A stretch of 64,000 nt of DNA from Paracoccaceae bacterium (GTDB lineage Bacteria; Pseudomonadota; Alphaproteobacteria; Rhodobacterales; Rhodobacteraceae), in contig CANNIA010000009.1 in NCBI GenBank assembly GCA_947504705.1, forward strand, positions 1-64,000, written 5' to 3'. Below, in pieces: positions 63,392 to 64,000 of this stretch. Within the stretch, counting starts at the first letter, position 1; each line of letters opens with the position of its first letter. The translations under genes and the position numbers were made by a program. The notes under the pieces are model-generated. The model saw only the letters and a program-made list of their open reading frames with translations. It was not told where the DNA came from and did not search any database.

Positions 63392-64000
63392 GCGACATCC
63401 TGAAGCCCCTGATCGGCATTGCCGCCAATCGCCCGCTGACAAGCCAAGAAGCCGAAGCCGCCTTCAACGCGCTTTTCGAAGGTCAGGGAACCCCGGCCCA
63501 GATGGGCGGCTTCCTGATGGCCCTTCGGACGCGCGGCGAAACGGTCGATGAATACGCCGCCGCCGCCAGCGTGATGAGGTCGAAATGCAATCCAGTGCGC
63601 GCGCCCAAGGGTGCGATGGACATCGTCGGCACCGGTGGCGATGGCAAGGGCACGCTCAACATCTCGACCGCGACGGCCTTTGTCGTGGCTGGGGCAGGAG
63701 TGATCGTGGCCAAGCACGGCAACCGGAACCTGTCGTCCAAGTCCGGCGCGGCGGATGCCCTGACGGAGCTTGGACTCAACGTCATGGTCGGACCAGAGGT
63801 CGTAGAACGCTGCCTGAATGAGGCCGGGATCGGCTTCATGATGGCCCCGATGCACCACCCGGCGATCCGGCATGTGATGCCGGTCCGGGCCGAGCTTGGC
63901 ACGCGAACTATCTTCAACATCCTGGGGCCGCTGACCAACCCGGCGGGTGTCAAGCGCCAGCTGACCGGGGCGTTCTCGGATGCGCTGATCCGCCCGATGG
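63388..64000 (+). CDS. trpD: Anthranilate phosphoribosyltransferase (partial)
   Basis: TrpD joins anthranilate to PRPP. The 204 visible residues contain the PRPP-binding [20 protein letters not shown] loop, [21 protein letters not shown] and the [20 protein letters not shown] block. The window ends about 135 residues before the usual C-terminus. The ATG lies in the overlap with the trpG stop. Confidence 0.95.
   Translation, partial: MSDILKPLIGIAANRPLTSQEAEAAFNALFEGQGTPAQMGGFLMALRTRGETVDEYAAAASVMRSKCNPVRAPKGAMDIVGTGGDGKGTLNISTATAFVVAGAGVIVAKHGNRNLSSKSGAADALTELGLNVMVGPEVVERCLNEAGIGFMMAPMHHPAIRHVMPVRAELGTRTIFNILGPLTNPAGVKRQLTGAFSDALIRPM

Overview
The window reads as a chromosomal segment of a GC-rich alphaproteobacterium, most likely a member of the Rhodobacteraceae (Rhodobacter / Gemmobacter / Tabrizicola-like). 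The evidence is the arrangement xerD-aroK-aroB, the tpa / tauR / xsc taurine region known from Rhodobacter capsulatus, separate trpE and trpG-trpD loci, several Rhodobacteraceae-type hypothetical genes and strong GC bias at third codon positions. No rRNA, CRISPR array or intact insertion sequence was seen.

Layout. (1) 1-3.4 kb: a cation diffusion facilitator gene lies between a roughly 90 percent identical copy of the aroB 3' end (1-224) and the real aroB-aroK pair, a scar of an integration or duplication. (2) 3.6-16.4 kb: ordinary housekeeping genes: a two-gene hypothetical unit with xerD, a class-I glutamine-amidotransferase-like hydrolase, a metallo-beta-lactamase-fold hydrolase, a DMT transporter, an alanine-glyoxylate-type aminotransferase, an MsbA-like ABC exporter, ygfZ, a TolC-like channel and a Pcm-like methyltransferase. 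(3) 16.5-29.7 kb, minus strand: a taurine dissimilation region. tpa (taurine to sulfoacetaldehyde) stands alone with its own terminator. tauR encodes a MocR-type regulator. A tightly coupled run xsc - tauE - ackA - soeA - soeB - soeC - abrB converts sulfoacetaldehyde to acetyl phosphate and sulfite, gains ATP from acetyl phosphate, and exports or oxidises sulfite. tpa, tauR and xsc each carry a pair of CTGG-type decamers exactly 23 nt apart, the best candidate TauR operators.

(4) 29.76-40.38 kb: a 10.6 kb genomic island integrated in a tRNA-Cys gene, bounded by 44-nt repeats of the tRNA 3' half and visibly lower in GC. It carries a tyrosine integrase next to attL, a DUF6641-like protein, a small protein with HUH-type Rep motifs, an H-NS-like protein lacking the usual DNA-binding end, a FimB-sized second recombinase, and a 1604-residue single-chain Type ISP restriction-modification enzyme followed by a coupled 215-residue protein of unknown function and a 58-residue ORF. 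This is the most novel part of the window.

(5) 40.5-46.6 kb: a type I secretion operon exporting a 987-residue protein with a clan GH-A-like glycosidase domain and RTX repeats. (6) 47-64 kb: core metabolism: a divergent polysaccharide deacetylase, ppiD-trpE, an aminotransferase, gpt, lysE, fabI, pdxH, a double cold-shock-domain protein, a DUF192 protein, tRNA-Pro, selO, a cupin regulator, kbl-tdh (with a Tdh that lacks the structural zinc cysteines), a free ManC-type cupin, and trpG-trpD running off the window end.
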